Counted from the first letter of the stretch, positions 1-8,745 are shown. The stretch is 64,000 bases of DNA from Chromobacterium phragmitis (GCF_003325475.1 NZ_CP029495.1:434001-498000); one strand, 5' to 3'. Translations and numbers: made by a program. Notes: generated by a model not told the origin, from the sequence alone.

Positions 1-1070
1 CTGAAAGTGCGTCCACCCACCTTGATGGTGCCGCGGTGAGTGCCGTTCAACTGCTGCAGCACGCCGCGCTGATAGGACGGGTTGCGATGGAAGTTGTCGA
101 TATTGCTGCCCAGAATCGCCCGCGCCGTAAACTGCGGCAGCTCCTGCCGGATATCAGACTCCGCCTGCTGAAACATATCCAGCACCGCCCGGTTCGCATA
201 CACCACCTGATGGTTGTCGTCGGCGATCATCACATTGGTGGTGCAAACATCCAGCGCGTTGCGCACCCTCAGGTTTTCCAGCGTATGCGCGACCACCTCG
301 GCCAAACAGGCGAACATGCTATCCCTGTCGCCAGGGCGCACTGAAAATTCAGTGCGTACCTCGCCCTCTGCCAGTTCCTTCAGCACTGTGGCCAGCAACT
401 GCGGATCGCCGCCAAACTGGCGATCCACCGCCCGCCTCAGCATCCACACCATCGCAGCCGCCAGCAACAGCAAAGCGCCGCCCATGCTCAGCAGCTCGTT
501 GCCTATCGCGCCTGCCGTCGCGCCGGCATCTCCGGCGTCGCCCTTCAACGCCTGCTCGCCTTCATAACGGACATATTGGCCAATAGCCTCCTGATACTTG
601 AGCGCAGACGGCCACAGCGTGGCGAGCAGATAGCCATGCGCATCGTCGCCGCGCCCTCCCGCCAGCAACTGCCGATAGGACGCGACTTGGTTGCGCAGCG
701 TCCCGTCCAGATTCCGGGCCGCGTCCAGCCTCGCTTTTCCGTCAGCCGACACATGCGCGGACAGACCGTTCAGCCGGCCTGTCACGCCATCTAACGCATT
801 ATCCAGCTGTGGTTGGCCAGCTCGCTGCGCCGCCAGGCCTGCATCCGGCAGCAATCCGCCCAGTTGCCGCACCAGTTGCTGCGATGCCTGCTGCGCCTGG
901 CCCGCCTGCGTCAACTGCCCGATCTGGACAGACTGGCCGCCCGAAAACTCATCCGCCGCGCCCTGCAGGCGATGCAGCTGCGCCTGGGCGAGATACAGCG
1001 CGGCAGCCATCGCCACCATCAACAAGCCCACGCCCAGCGTCAGCTGCTGCTTCAACCTGATGTCGCTCAT
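1..1070 (-). CDS. Methyl-accepting chemotaxis protein with PAS domain, 3' part missing
   Basis: This is the N-terminal 356 residues of a chemoreceptor; the gene runs off the left edge, so the signalling hairpin that binds CheW/CheA is not visible. The start is the ATG at 1070. A first membrane segment is at about residues 10-26, followed by a periplasmic helical region and a second segment near residues 195-210 (ALLLLAAAMVWML). Then comes a cytoplasmic PAS-type segment (VMIADDNHQVVYANRAVLDM, and later GSNIDNFHRNP) typical of Aer-like and PAS-containing receptors. It lies 27 bases after cheW and is the last visible gene of the cheY-cheA-cheW operon. The ligand cannot be told from the sequence. 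Confidence 0.85.
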   Translation of the reverse strand, partial: MSDIRLKQQLTLGVGLLMVAMAAALYLAQAQLHRLQGAADEFSGGQSVQIGQLTQAGQAQQASQQLVRQLGGLLPDAGLAAQRAGQPQLDNALDGVTGRLNGLSAHVSADGKARLDAARNLDGTLRNQVASYRQLLAGGRGDDAHGYLLATLWPSALKYQEAIGQYVRYEGEQALKGDAGDAGATAGAIGNELLSMGGALLLLAAAMVWMLRRAVDRQFGGDPQLLATVLKELAEGEVRTEFSVRPGDRDSMFACLAEVVAHTLENLRVRNALDVCTTNVMIADDNHQVVYANRAVLDMFQQAESDIRQELPQFTARAILGSNIDNFHRNPSYQRGVLQQLNGTHRGTIKVGGRTF

Positions 1071-1097
1071 TCTTCTCTCCCCCACGCTATCCCGGCC

Positions 1098-1595
1098 TCA
1101 GGCTCGGGCGGCTACATCCATCAGCGCCATTTCCTCGCTGCGCATCAGGCGTTCGATATCGACCACGATGATCATCTGCTCCCCGATCGTGCCCAAACCT
1201 TCGATATAGGCGGTGTCGACCGTCGCGCCAAACTCCGGCGGCGCGCGCATCGACTCCTTGTCCAGCTGAATCACATCAGACACGCCATCCACCACGATAC
1301 CCACCGTGCGCTTGCCGATATTGAGGATGATCACTACGGTAAACTCGTTGTACTGCGGCTCTCCCAAACCGAACTTCAACCGCAGGTCAACGATGGGCAC
1401 GATGCTGCCGCGCAGATTGATCACCCCCTTGATGAACTCTGGCGCGTTGGCGATGCGGGTCACTGTGTCGTAACCGCGAATCTCCTGCACCTTGAGGATG
1501 TCCAGGCCATACTCCTCGCTGCCCAGCGTGAACACCAGTAGCTCATGCGCCGCGCCATCCTTGACTTGCGCATCGCTCAGATTGTCCAGTTGCAT
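1098..1595 (-). CDS. cheW: Chemotaxis coupling protein CheW
   Basis: A 165-residue single-domain CheW that links receptors to the CheA kinase in the polar array. The family pattern is intact: LLVFTLGSEEYGLDILKVQEI at the start, GVINLRGSIVPIVDLRLKFG in the middle, and the terminal I(V)DIERLM strand. It sits 16 bases after the upstream cheA and 27 bases before the receptor gene on the same strand, so the three are very likely co-transcribed. No other free-standing CheW is encoded in this window; the second che operon has CheV proteins instead. Confidence 0.96.
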   Translation of the reverse strand: MQLDNLSDAQVKDGAAHELLVFTLGSEEYGLDILKVQEIRGYDTVTRIANAPEFIKGVINLRGSIVPIVDLRLKFGLGEPQYNEFTVVIILNIGKRTVGIVVDGVSDVIQLDKESMRAPPEFGATVDTAYIEGLGTIGEQMIIVVDIERLMRSEEMALMDVAARA

Positions 1596-1611
1596 ATGGT
1601 TTCTCCGCCTG

Positions 1612-3951
1612 TCATTCGGCGATGGCCACCTGAGCGGCGGCCCCCCGCGCCCCGCTATTGCTGCGGGCGATGGTGGAAATATCCAGGATCAGCGCCACCT
1701 GGCCATCGCCAAGTATCGTGGCACCGGACAAGCCATCCACCTTGCGATAATTGGTTTCCAAGTTTTTCACTACAAACTGCTGCTGGCCTATCAGATCGTC
1801 CACCAATAGCGCCACCCTGATCCCGGATGCCTCAACCACGACCAGAATGCCTTCATCCGCCCTCTGCCTGGCTTTGCCCACATTGAAATACCGGCTCAAC
1901 GCGATGATGGGCAGATACTCGCCGCGGATATGCACCACTTCGCCGCGGCCTGATACCGTCTTGATCGCCCTGGGCTCCGGCTGCATGGACTCCAGAATGA
2001 AACCCAGCGGCAGCACATAGATCTCGTCCCCGACTCTTACCGACATGCCATCCATGATGGCCAGCGTCAGCGGCAGCTTGATGCTCATCGTGGTGCCGAT
2101 ATCGGGCATGGAGTCAATCTCTATCCGCCCCCCCATGTTCTGTATGTTGCGCTTGACAACATCCATCCCAACGCCACGTCCGGACACATCGGTCACTTCC
2201 GCGGCGGTTGAGAAGCCGGCCTCGAATATCAGCCCCCATACTTCTTGGTCCGGCATGTTGTCGCTAACCGGCATGCCGCGCTCCCTGGCCTTGGCTAGAA
2301 TGCGTTCGCGGTTCAAGCCGGCGCCGTCGTCGCTGACTTCGATCACGATGCTGCCCCCCTGATGGAAGGCCCTCAGCGTCAGACGACCCGCGCGGGACTT
2401 GCCTTTGGCCTCCCGTTCCGCCGTCGACTCAATGCCGTGGTCAAGGCTATTGCGCACCAGATGAGTCAAGGGATCGGACAGCTTCTCGATGAAGCCTTTG
2501 TCCAGCTCGGTGTTTTCACCCACCATTTTTAAATCCACCTGCTTGCCAAGCTTGCCGGCAAGATCTCTGACCACTCGGGGAAAACGGTTGAACACGAAAG
2601 CGATGGGCGTCATCCGAATGGACATCACCGCCTCCTGCAACTCGCGGGAATTGCGCTGCAAGGAGCTGATGCCATTGAGAAGACGCTCATGCTCGACAGG
2701 ATCGAGCGCATTGCCGGACTGCATCAGCATCGATTGGGTGATCACCAACTCACCGACCAGGTTCAACAGAAGATCGACCTTCTCGATGTTCACCCGAATC
2801 GAGTTCTCTCCCGCCGCTACGCCTTTGTCCGGAGCGGGACGTACGACAGCCGCGGCCCTTTCCGGTGCCGCAGCCACCGCAGGGGCCGCGGGCTTGTCGG
2901 CGGCAGTCACGCCCGGCGCGTCGCCAAACAAGCCAAACCCCTCGCCCTCGAAATCCTCCGCTGCGGACACGCCCTGCGCAGGCAAGGGATCGAACAGGCC
3001 AAAGCTGCCGTCCTGCTCCATTTTCCCCAGCCTGTCCGGCTCCGCATCATCCGCCACCGCCGGCAGCGGCTCGAACAAGCCGAAACTGCCATCCTGCTCC
3101 ATCTGCTCCATCTGCTCCAGCCGCGAAGGAGGCTGCGTTTCGCCGCCCTGCTCGAACAAGCCAAACCCGCCGTCGTCGTCCATATGGGCGACGCCTTCCG
3201 CCAGCAGGCGTCGATCCGGCGCGACGTTGTCACCCGGCGAAAACAAGCCATACTCGTTTCCGCCCTCTCCTCCCCGGTCTATGCTGACCCGAAAGCGATC
3301 CGGAGCAAGCTTGAACGCCAAAGACTCGGCCACCTCCTCCGCGGCCAACGCCGAAGTGAACACCGCCACCCATGGCAGTTCCCCATCCCCCCGTCCTTCC
3401 TGCACAACGGTCAAATCGCCTTGCGCCGACAAACTTTCCAGCAAGGGGCGGATATCCATCCCATCCGGCGGCGTCAACTCCAAAAACAGCGTCCACAAGG
3501 GGTCGGCTACGACTGCGCCTCCTTCCGGCTCTCTGCCGACAGCTTCGGCCTCCGGCATCTGCCCCTCGATCTCCTCCAGACGCCGTCTCACCGCCTCCCG
3601 AGGTTCTGCCTCGGATGTTTCGCCATTCTTGTAATCCGCCAGCATGGACTGCAGCACGTCCTTCGCCTGCAAAAACACGTCCACCATGGGAAGAGTCAGC
3701 GCCATGCTGCCCTTGCGAACTCGGTCCAGCAGGTTTTCCAACACATGGGTCAGTTCCGCCATGTCGGAGAAGCCGAAGGTGGCCGCCCCCCCCTTTATCG
3801 AGTGCGCAGCGCGGAAAATCGCGTGGAGATCCTCTTGTTCCGGCAGCTCCACATTCATCGCCAACAGCAGCGACTCCATCGTGGCGAGGTGTTCCTCCGC
3901 CTCATCGAAAAAGACCTGATGGAACTGCGACATATCGATCGCCACGATCAT
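1612..3951 (-). CDS. cheA: Chemotaxis histidine kinase CheA (repeat-linker type)
   Basis: A 779-residue CheA that phosphorylates CheY and CheB in response to receptor state. The Hpt domain carries the phospho-accepting His at residue 50 (AAHSIKGGA). A P2-like response-regulator docking domain spans about 150-225. Dimerisation (NLVGELVITQSML) begins near 395, the ATP-binding N box (HLVRNSLDHGIE) is near 495 and the glycine box GRGVGMDVVKRN near 590, with a CheW-like regulatory domain at the C-terminus. Between P2 and the dimerisation helix lie five [FY]GLF motifs starting at residues 234, 262, 290, 317 and 339. The ATG at 3951 has a G-run directly against it, so the ATG at 3933 (MSQFHQ) may be the true start. 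Confidence 0.96.
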   Translation of the reverse strand: MIVAIDMSQFHQVFFDEAEEHLATMESLLLAMNVELPEQEDLHAIFRAAHSIKGGAATFGFSDMAELTHVLENLLDRVRKGSMALTLPMVDVFLQAKDVLQSMLADYKNGETSEAEPREAVRRRLEEIEGQMPEAEAVGREPEGGAVVADPLWTLFLELTPPDGMDIRPLLESLSAQGDLTVVQEGRGDGELPWVAVFTSALAAEEVAESLAFKLAPDRFRVSIDRGGEGGNEYGLFSPGDNVAPDRRLLAEGVAHMDDDGGFGLFEQGGETQPPSRLEQMEQMEQDGSFGLFEPLPAVADDAEPDRLGKMEQDGSFGLFDPLPAQGVSAAEDFEGEGFGLFGDAPGVTAADKPAAPAVAAAPERAAAVVRPAPDKGVAAGENSIRVNIEKVDLLLNLVGELVITQSMLMQSGNALDPVEHERLLNGISSLQRNSRELQEAVMSIRMTPIAFVFNRFPRVVRDLAGKLGKQVDLKMVGENTELDKGFIEKLSDPLTHLVRNSLDHGIESTAEREAKGKSRAGRLTLRAFHQGGSIVIEVSDDGAGLNRERILAKARERGMPVSDNMPDQEVWGLIFEAGFSTAAEVTDVSGRGVGMDVVKRNIQNMGGRIEIDSMPDIGTTMSIKLPLTLAIMDGMSVRVGDEIYVLPLGFILESMQPEPRAIKTVSGRGEVVHIRGEYLPIIALSRYFNVGKARQRADEGILVVVEASGIRVALLVDDLIGQQQFVVKNLETNYRKVDGLSGATILGDGQVALILDISTIARSNSGARGAAAQVAIAE

Positions 3952-3972
3952 CCCCCCATAGCGGCGACTGCG

Positions 3973-4338
3973 TTAACCGACCAAACGCTTGACGACATCC
4001 AGTAGTTTTTGAGGATCAAATGGCTTGACCAGCCAGCCCGACGCGCCGGCGGCTCTCCCCAGCGCCTTCATCTGGTCGCTGGACTCCGTGGTCAACATCA
4101 GGATGGGAGTGGAGTTGTAGGTTGGTTGCTTGCGCAAAGAACGAATCAACGTCAATCCGTCCATGCCCGGCATGTTCTGATCGGTCAGCACCAGATCGAA
4201 CTGCATACCCTGGGCCTTACTCAGGCCAGCATTGCCGTCCACCGCCTCGGCGACTTCATAACCGGCGCTCTTCAAAGTGAAGCTGACCATCTGACGAATC
4301 GATGCCGAATCGTCCACCGTGAGAATTTTCTTAGACAT
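3973..4338 (-). CDS. cheY: Response regulator CheY (first copy)
   Basis: A 121-residue stand-alone receiver domain, first gene of the cheY-cheA-cheW-mcp operon. Acidic pocket D9/D10, phospho-acceptor D53 (LVLTDQNMPGMDG), the switch Thr pair at 83-84 and K105 (LVKPFDPQ) are all present. At the place of the aromatic switch Tyr of classical CheY it has Trp (GWLVKPF), as in many second CheY proteins that sit beside CheA in non-enteric operons. The ATG at 4338 is preferred over longer starts because conserved receiver sequence begins right after it. It differs clearly from the second CheY encoded at 8797-9192. Confidence 0.95.
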   Translation of the reverse strand: MSKKILTVDDSASIRQMVSFTLKSAGYEVAEAVDGNAGLSKAQGMQFDLVLTDQNMPGMDGLTLIRSLRKQPTYNSTPILMLTTESSDQMKALGRAAGASGWLVKPFDPQKLLDVVKRLVG

Positions 4339-5099
4339 GGCGTTCCCGTTATCGAGAGATTCCCGTTGAAATACGCATTGCCTGATTGAGTTCCCGCCAG
4401 AGCCGCCATCCCGGCGCGCTCGACGCCGCCAATCGCCCCCGGTCCGACGGTCGCAGAGCGTCCGGCCGCCATCCACCAACGGCGGCACCGCAACGTCATC
4501 AGTTTTCCACGACAATATCGGGATAGCACAATACGAGCATCTTTCCATCCGGCTCCCTGTGTCCCCGGCACATCCTCGCTCGCGCCCCCCCCATAACGTG
4601 ATTCATCATCAGCGAGAGCAAATCAAGGGGAATTTGGCCTCAGTACGAATTTGGTGTGAATGGCATGAAGCTCGCCTTGCAGGCACCGTCTTGAAAAACG
4701 AAATGGCAAACTTGATTAGCGCGATGCCGAGCGGCATCTTTTAAGATAGAAAACGAGCGCACTCGCTCCTTGCCATGAATAAAATGGCCATTTTGACCAA
4801 ACACTACCCGGCGTCTTGCCCCCCAATCCAAATGCTTTGGGAACTGCGACCGCCGCGCGGTCCGAACGACCTATCCCGTAGCCGCGCAGGGGCCTCCGCC
4901 TCGGATGATCCCATCACGACGTCCGCTTCGCGGACGCCCGTCTCGATCACCGCACCAGCCAATCGCCACTGCTCATGCAGCAAAGCGACAAGCTCGCTCT
5001 CTCGCAGAGGCAAGGCGCGCCGGCACAGACGGAACAACCCATAGGACTGGCGGCGCGACAAGGCATCAGACTTATAGCTCTCGGCCCCTCAGAGCGAGT
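4339..5099. other. Gene-poor stretch of about 760 bases
   Basis: No convincing gene was found here. The part next to cheY must hold the promoter of the minus-strand chemotaxis operon. The middle (about 4600-4800) is AT-richer than its surroundings. It contains a palindrome with a short T run (4723-4742), a short GAGCG/CGCTC inverted repeat near 4755-4768 and a perfect 14-base palindrome AAAATGGCCATTTT at 4781-4794. A minus-strand open frame at 4804-5061 has no ATG near its start and no family match that I recognise. Confidence 0.5.
4723..4742 (+). terminator. Possible terminator or palindrome in a gene desert
   Basis: GATGCCG and CGGCATC are separated by two bases and followed by TTTT on the plus strand. 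It looks like a small intrinsic terminator, yet no plus-strand gene ends here. It may end an unannotated small transcript, or be a chance or protein-binding palindrome. Confidence 0.3.
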
Positions 5100-5411
5100 T
5101 CACGCCGGGCGGATAGTGAACATCTTGTTGAAGCAGGCGATTTCGAATACCTGCATCACCGCCTCCCGACAGTTGACCAGGATCATCGATTTTTTCTGTC
5201 CAGCCGCCCTTTCCTTCAACAACAACAGCATCCCAAGCGCGGAGCTGTCCAAAAAAGGCACCTGATCGAAATCGACATGAATTTCCTGCACTTCGGGGTT
5301 ATCCAGCAGCTCCTGGCTGGCCTGGCGAAACTCCTTGTGCAGGTTGAAGTCGAACTGCCCAATCAGCACCATTTTCCCGATACTCCCCTCGACTCTCACT
5401 ATCGGTCTCAT
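5100..5411 (-). CDS. STAS-domain protein (anti-anti-sigma factor type)
   Basis: A 103-residue single STAS domain. The family hallmark is clear: a beta-strand start (VRVEGSIGKMVLIGQFDFNL) and the conserved phosphorylatable loop VPFLDSSALGMLLLL with Ser at 56/57. Proteins like this are switched by Ser/Thr kinases and SpoIIE-type phosphatases in partner-switching systems. The start at 5411 is chosen because the STAS fold begins right there; longer starts would run into the preceding kinase gene. It follows the FleS-like kinase by 64 bases on the same strand. No Ser/Thr anti-sigma kinase is in the window; a SpoIIE-type phosphatase is at the far right end, 58 kb away, with no sign that the two are linked. 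Confidence 0.9.
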   Translation of the reverse strand: MRPIVRVEGSIGKMVLIGQFDFNLHKEFRQASQELLDNPEVQEIHVDFDQVPFLDSSALGMLLLLKERAAGQKKSMILVNCREAVMQVFEIACFNKMFTIRPA

Positions 5412-5475
5412 CACTGATCCTCGGCTTTCCTTAGGTTCGCTGACAAATTGAACAGACGGTCCCGATCTTCCGGCA

Positions 5476-6669
5476 TCATCCCGGACATATCGGCAGCCAC
5501 AGCTCGAAACAGGCGCCGCCCGCCACCTTGTTGTAACAACGTACGCCCCCACTCAACTCCTCAGCCACTTTCTTCACGATCGCCAAGCCCAGACCGGTTC
5601 CGCCCGGGCGCAGAGTGAAAAATGGTTCGAAAATGCGCTCCCGCACCAGCTCGTCCACGCCAGGCCCATCGTCCTCCACCCGAAATACGACGATATCGCC
5701 TTCGCGCGCCAGCGCCAGGCTGACTCGTCCGCCTGTAGACACGAACTGCAACGCATTCTCCAGCAGATTGACCAAGGCCCCTTGCAGCGCCTTGCGGTCT
5801 ATCAAGACCGTTATGGCAGAATCTTCTGGCAGATGGCAATCAAAAAACACACCTTTGTCATGACATTGCGGCGATAGTATTGCGCAAACGTCATCCAGCA
5901 GCGCCTCCACCCCAACCCTCTCCAAAGAGGACACCTGCCCCCTCACGTAGCTCAGCATGTTCTGGATCAGCCCCTCCAGCGCTCTCATGCGCGCCAAGCT
6001 CTTGTCAACGAAACGAGCGCGATCTTCTGCCTTGGGAATGTCCTGCTTCAAGTTGGCTGTATACAACATCGCGCTAGCCAGCGGCGTTCTTAACTGATGG
6101 GCCAGCGCCGCCGCCATGCCGCCCATCGACGCAAGCTTCTGCTGTTGGGCCAGCTCTCTATTCAATTGATGCAAACGGGTCACATCGTGAATAAGCACAA
6201 TCCGCCCTCCCGATGCCGGCAACTCCTGATACTGCAGCGTCAGCCGGCGAAGACCGTCTGCGGAATCCATCTCGTAGCTGTCATCGGCCTGCCTGACTAA
6301 TAGGCGGCCCAATAGAGAAGACCACATTTCCCCTACATAACAACCACTTAGAAGAGACTCCGCGGCCAAATTCCCGGTCACCACCCGACCATTGGAAGAC
6401 AGCTCTATCACGCCCGCGGGCAGCATTTTCAGAAGCAATGCCAAACGCTCGGCCAGTTCGGCGTTCTCATCACGCTGTTTTCGCAACTGACTGTTCGCCT
6501 CGTCCAGTTGGGCGTTCAGTACATTGACCTGGACCTCAAGTTGCCTATACGCATCAATGAGTTGGCTGGACACTGCGTTGAACTGTTCAAACGCGGCCTC
6601 GAGTTGCTGTTGATCCTTCAGGCTTGAAACCATAGTCGGCATCGCTTCACTGTCATTTGTAAAAACCAC
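5476..6669 (-). CDS. FleS/FlrB-like PAS sensor histidine kinase
   Basis: A 397-residue soluble kinase without membrane segments. A coiled-coil N-terminus (about 20-80) precedes a PAS-like segment (about 82-165, LPAGVIELSSNGRVVTGN). The HisKA motif has phospho-acceptor H191 (ALAHQLRTPLASAMLYTANL), which is very close to the flagellar kinases FlrB and FleS. The HATPase domain has the N box (ENALQFV), DDGPGVD and GTGLGLAIVKK. The expected partner, an NtrC-type regulator such as FleR/FlrC, is not in the window; a STAS gene follows instead. The start could also be one of the Met codons 10 or 13 (6642 or 6633). It is divergent from cheV. Confidence 0.9.
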   Translation of the reverse strand: MVFTNDSEAMPTMVSSLKDQQQLEAAFEQFNAVSSQLIDAYRQLEVQVNVLNAQLDEANSQLRKQRDENAELAERLALLLKMLPAGVIELSSNGRVVTGNLAAESLLSGCYVGEMWSSLLGRLLVRQADDSYEMDSADGLRRLTLQYQELPASGGRIVLIHDVTRLHQLNRELAQQQKLASMGGMAAALAHQLRTPLASAMLYTANLKQDIPKAEDRARFVDKSLARMRALEGLIQNMLSYVRGQVSSLERVGVEALLDDVCAILSPQCHDKGVFFDCHLPEDSAITVLIDRKALQGALVNLLENALQFVSTGGRVSLALAREGDIVVFRVEDDGPGVDELVRERIFEPFFTLRPGGTGLGLAIVKKVAEELSGGVRCYNKVAGGACFELWLPICPG

Positions 6670-6810
6670 TTAAACGGTATGATAATGATCAGCCTATGAC
6701 GAGCCAACACGATATCGGCATCGTCATGAGCAAAAAAAAACGGGAAAAACCAATATCTGGCGTATAAAGGGAAGTAGTGCGCCATTCCAAAAGATGCTGC
6801 GGAGGTTTCT

Positions 6811-7764
6811 GTGTCAGAGCTTCTCAAAAAAATCGACGCCAGAACCAAACTGGCAGGCACCAACAAGCTGGAAATCCTGCTGTTCTCCTTGGGGCATGAT
6901 CAGCGTACAGGTCGCAAAGAAATTTTTGGTATCAACGTATTCAAAGTGCGCGAAGTCATGCGCACGCCCGAGATCACCTCGGCTCCGGAAATGCCTTCGT
7001 CCGTCGAAGGCATGGTGAGCTTGCGCGGCGCGCTGGTGCCGGTTATCGATCTGGCTAAATATTCAGGCATCGTGACCAGCAATCGTCCGGAGATCATGAT
7101 CGTCACCGAGTACAACGGCCACACTCAGGGCTTTCTGGTAGAGGCCGTGGACACCATCCTGCGGCTCGACTGGTCCGCGATGCGCGTGCCGCCGGACATG
7201 ATCACCAACCGCATGGCAGGCTTGGTGACTGCAGTCACCGAGCTGGACAACGGCACGCTGGTGATGATGATGGACGTCGAGAAAGTGTTGGCGGAAACCA
7301 GCATCATCGACGACGGCCACAGCTTCATCAATATTGAACCGGTAAAGGAAGATCGCCGCATATTCTTCGCCGACGACAGCGCCGTCGCCCGCAAACAGAT
7401 CGAACGCACACTGGAGGCGATGAACATCCGCTACACTTCCGCGATCAACGGAATGCGCGGTTGGGAAGATCTGCAGAAAATGGCCCAACAGGCGGAGGCC
7501 GCCGGGCGCAAACTGTCCGACGAGCTGCATCTGGTGCTGACGGATGTGGAAATGCCAGAAATGGACGGCTATATGCTGACCAAGATGATCAAAAGCGATC
7601 CGCGTTTCGCAGGCATCCCGGTGCTGATGCATTCCTCGCTTTCCGGCTCCTCCAACCAAAAGCTTGGCGAGTCAGTCGGCGTCGATGCCTATGTATCGAA
7701 ATTCGAACCGCAGAAGCTCGCCAGCAAGCTGCGCCAGATGCTGAAGCTGGAACCCAGCAACTAA
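6811..7764 (+). CDS. cheV: Chemotaxis coupling protein CheV (first of two)
   Basis: A 317-residue fusion of a CheW-like domain (about 1-165) and a receiver domain (about 180-310). The CheW part has EILLFSLG, GINVFKVREVM and GMVSLRGALVPVIDLAKY. The receiver part has the acidic pair in IFFADDSAVARKQ, the phospho-acceptor Asp in LVLTDVEMPEMDGY, and VSKFEP with the conserved Lys. CheV couples receptors to CheA and its receiver probably tunes this by phosphorylation. It opens the plus-strand operon and lies 39 bases before a second cheV. Its CheW part has an insert (HDQRTGRK) between EILLFSLG and GINVF that the second copy lacks. Confidence 0.96.
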   Translation: MSELLKKIDARTKLAGTNKLEILLFSLGHDQRTGRKEIFGINVFKVREVMRTPEITSAPEMPSSVEGMVSLRGALVPVIDLAKYSGIVTSNRPEIMIVTEYNGHTQGFLVEAVDTILRLDWSAMRVPPDMITNRMAGLVTAVTELDNGTLVMMMDVEKVLAETSIIDDGHSFINIEPVKEDRRIFFADDSAVARKQIERTLEAMNIRYTSAINGMRGWEDLQKMAQQAEAAGRKLSDELHLVLTDVEMPEMDGYMLTKMIKSDPRFAGIPVLMHSSLSGSSNQKLGESVGVDAYVSKFEPQKLASKLRQMLKLEPSN

Positions 7765-7803
7765 CAGGCCTTCTTCAAGATTTTCTAGGGATAGGGATAC
7801 GAC

Positions 7804-8745
7804 ATGCCTAGCACCGACGCCTCCTTGCTCGCCAGTGTTGACGCCAGGACCAAGCTTGCCGGCTCCAACAAAATGGAGATTCTGCTGTTCTCTCTGGGGA
7901 CGCGCGAAACCTTCGGCATCAACGTGTTCAAGGTGCGCGAGGTCTCGCAGACGCCGACCATCACCAAGACGCCCAACATGCCGTTCGGCGTGGAGGGCGT
8001 GCTGTCGCTGCGCGGCAATATCATCCCGGTGATCTCGCTGGCCAAGTTCATCGGCCACGACAACAACGGCAGCAAGTTCGACACCATGATCGTCACCGAA
8101 TTCAACAAGAGCACCCAGGCCTTCCTGGTGGACTCGGTTGATCGCATCATCCGCGTCGACTGGGACAAGGTGCGCGCCCCGGAAAACATCATGGCGGCCG
8201 CCGGCACCAACCAAAACCTGATCACTGCGGTGACCGAACTGGAAAACGGCAAGCTGGTTTCCATCCTCGACGTCGAACAAATCCTGGCCAGCGTTGTCGG
8301 CGAGCCCCGCTTGCCTGATGTCCCAACCGCCCAGTTGGAAACCGACCAGTACATATTCTTCGTCGATGACTCCGTGGTCGCTCGCAAGGAAATCACAGGC
8401 GTTCTGGAAAAAATGGGCATCAAGTTCCAGCAAGCGACCAATGGCCGCGAAGCCTGGGACCGTCTGCAGGTTCTTGCAGGCCGCAACTGGGCCGATGGCG
8501 AATGCCTGCACGACTATCTGAAAATCATTCTGGTCGATGCCGAGATGCCGGAAATGGATGGCTACGTGCTGACCAAGCTGATCAAGTCCGATCAGCGCTT
8601 CAAGGGCATCCCAGTGATCATGCACTCGTCGCTGTCGTCCAACGCCAACCGCGCGATGGGCTCCAGTGTCGGGGTGGATTCCTACGTTGCCAAGTTCGAC
8701 CCTGGCGTTCTGGCAGAAACTTTGATTCCATTCCTGCAAAGGTAG
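7804..8745 (+). CDS. cheV: Chemotaxis coupling protein CheV (second of two)
   Basis: A 313-residue CheW-receiver fusion, clearly a paralogue of the preceding gene (both begin with DARTKLAG, then EILLFSLG, and end with a VxKFxP receiver motif). The receiver has VDDSVVARKEI and the acceptor Asp in IILVDAEMPEMDGY. The copies have diverged through most of their length, so this is not a fresh duplication. The loss of a separate CheW in this operon suggests that one or both CheV proteins serve as the adaptor for the downstream CheA. The ATG at 7804 follows a GGGATAGGGATAC purine-rich ribosome binding site. Confidence 0.96.
   Translation: MPSTDASLLASVDARTKLAGSNKMEILLFSLGTRETFGINVFKVREVSQTPTITKTPNMPFGVEGVLSLRGNIIPVISLAKFIGHDNNGSKFDTMIVTEFNKSTQAFLVDSVDRIIRVDWDKVRAPENIMAAAGTNQNLITAVTELENGKLVSILDVEQILASVVGEPRLPDVPTAQLETDQYIFFVDDSVVARKEITGVLEKMGIKFQQATNGREAWDRLQVLAGRNWADGECLHDYLKIILVDAEMPEMDGYVLTKLIKSDQRFKGIPVIMHSSLSSNANRAMGSSVGVDSYVAKFDPGVLAETLIPFLQR

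Noticed and set aside
4804..5061. Minus-strand open frame of 85 codons after the STAS gene
   Set aside because: It begins only with TTG just after an in-frame stop, has no ribosome binding site that I can see and matches no family I know. Codon use is mixed. It is more likely non-coding or a decayed remnant.
6700..6735. Sigma-28 type promoter for the FleS-like kinase
   Set aside because: A GCCGATAT sequence resembles the -10 of flagellar sigma-28 promoters, but no TAAA-type -35 element lies at the needed distance.
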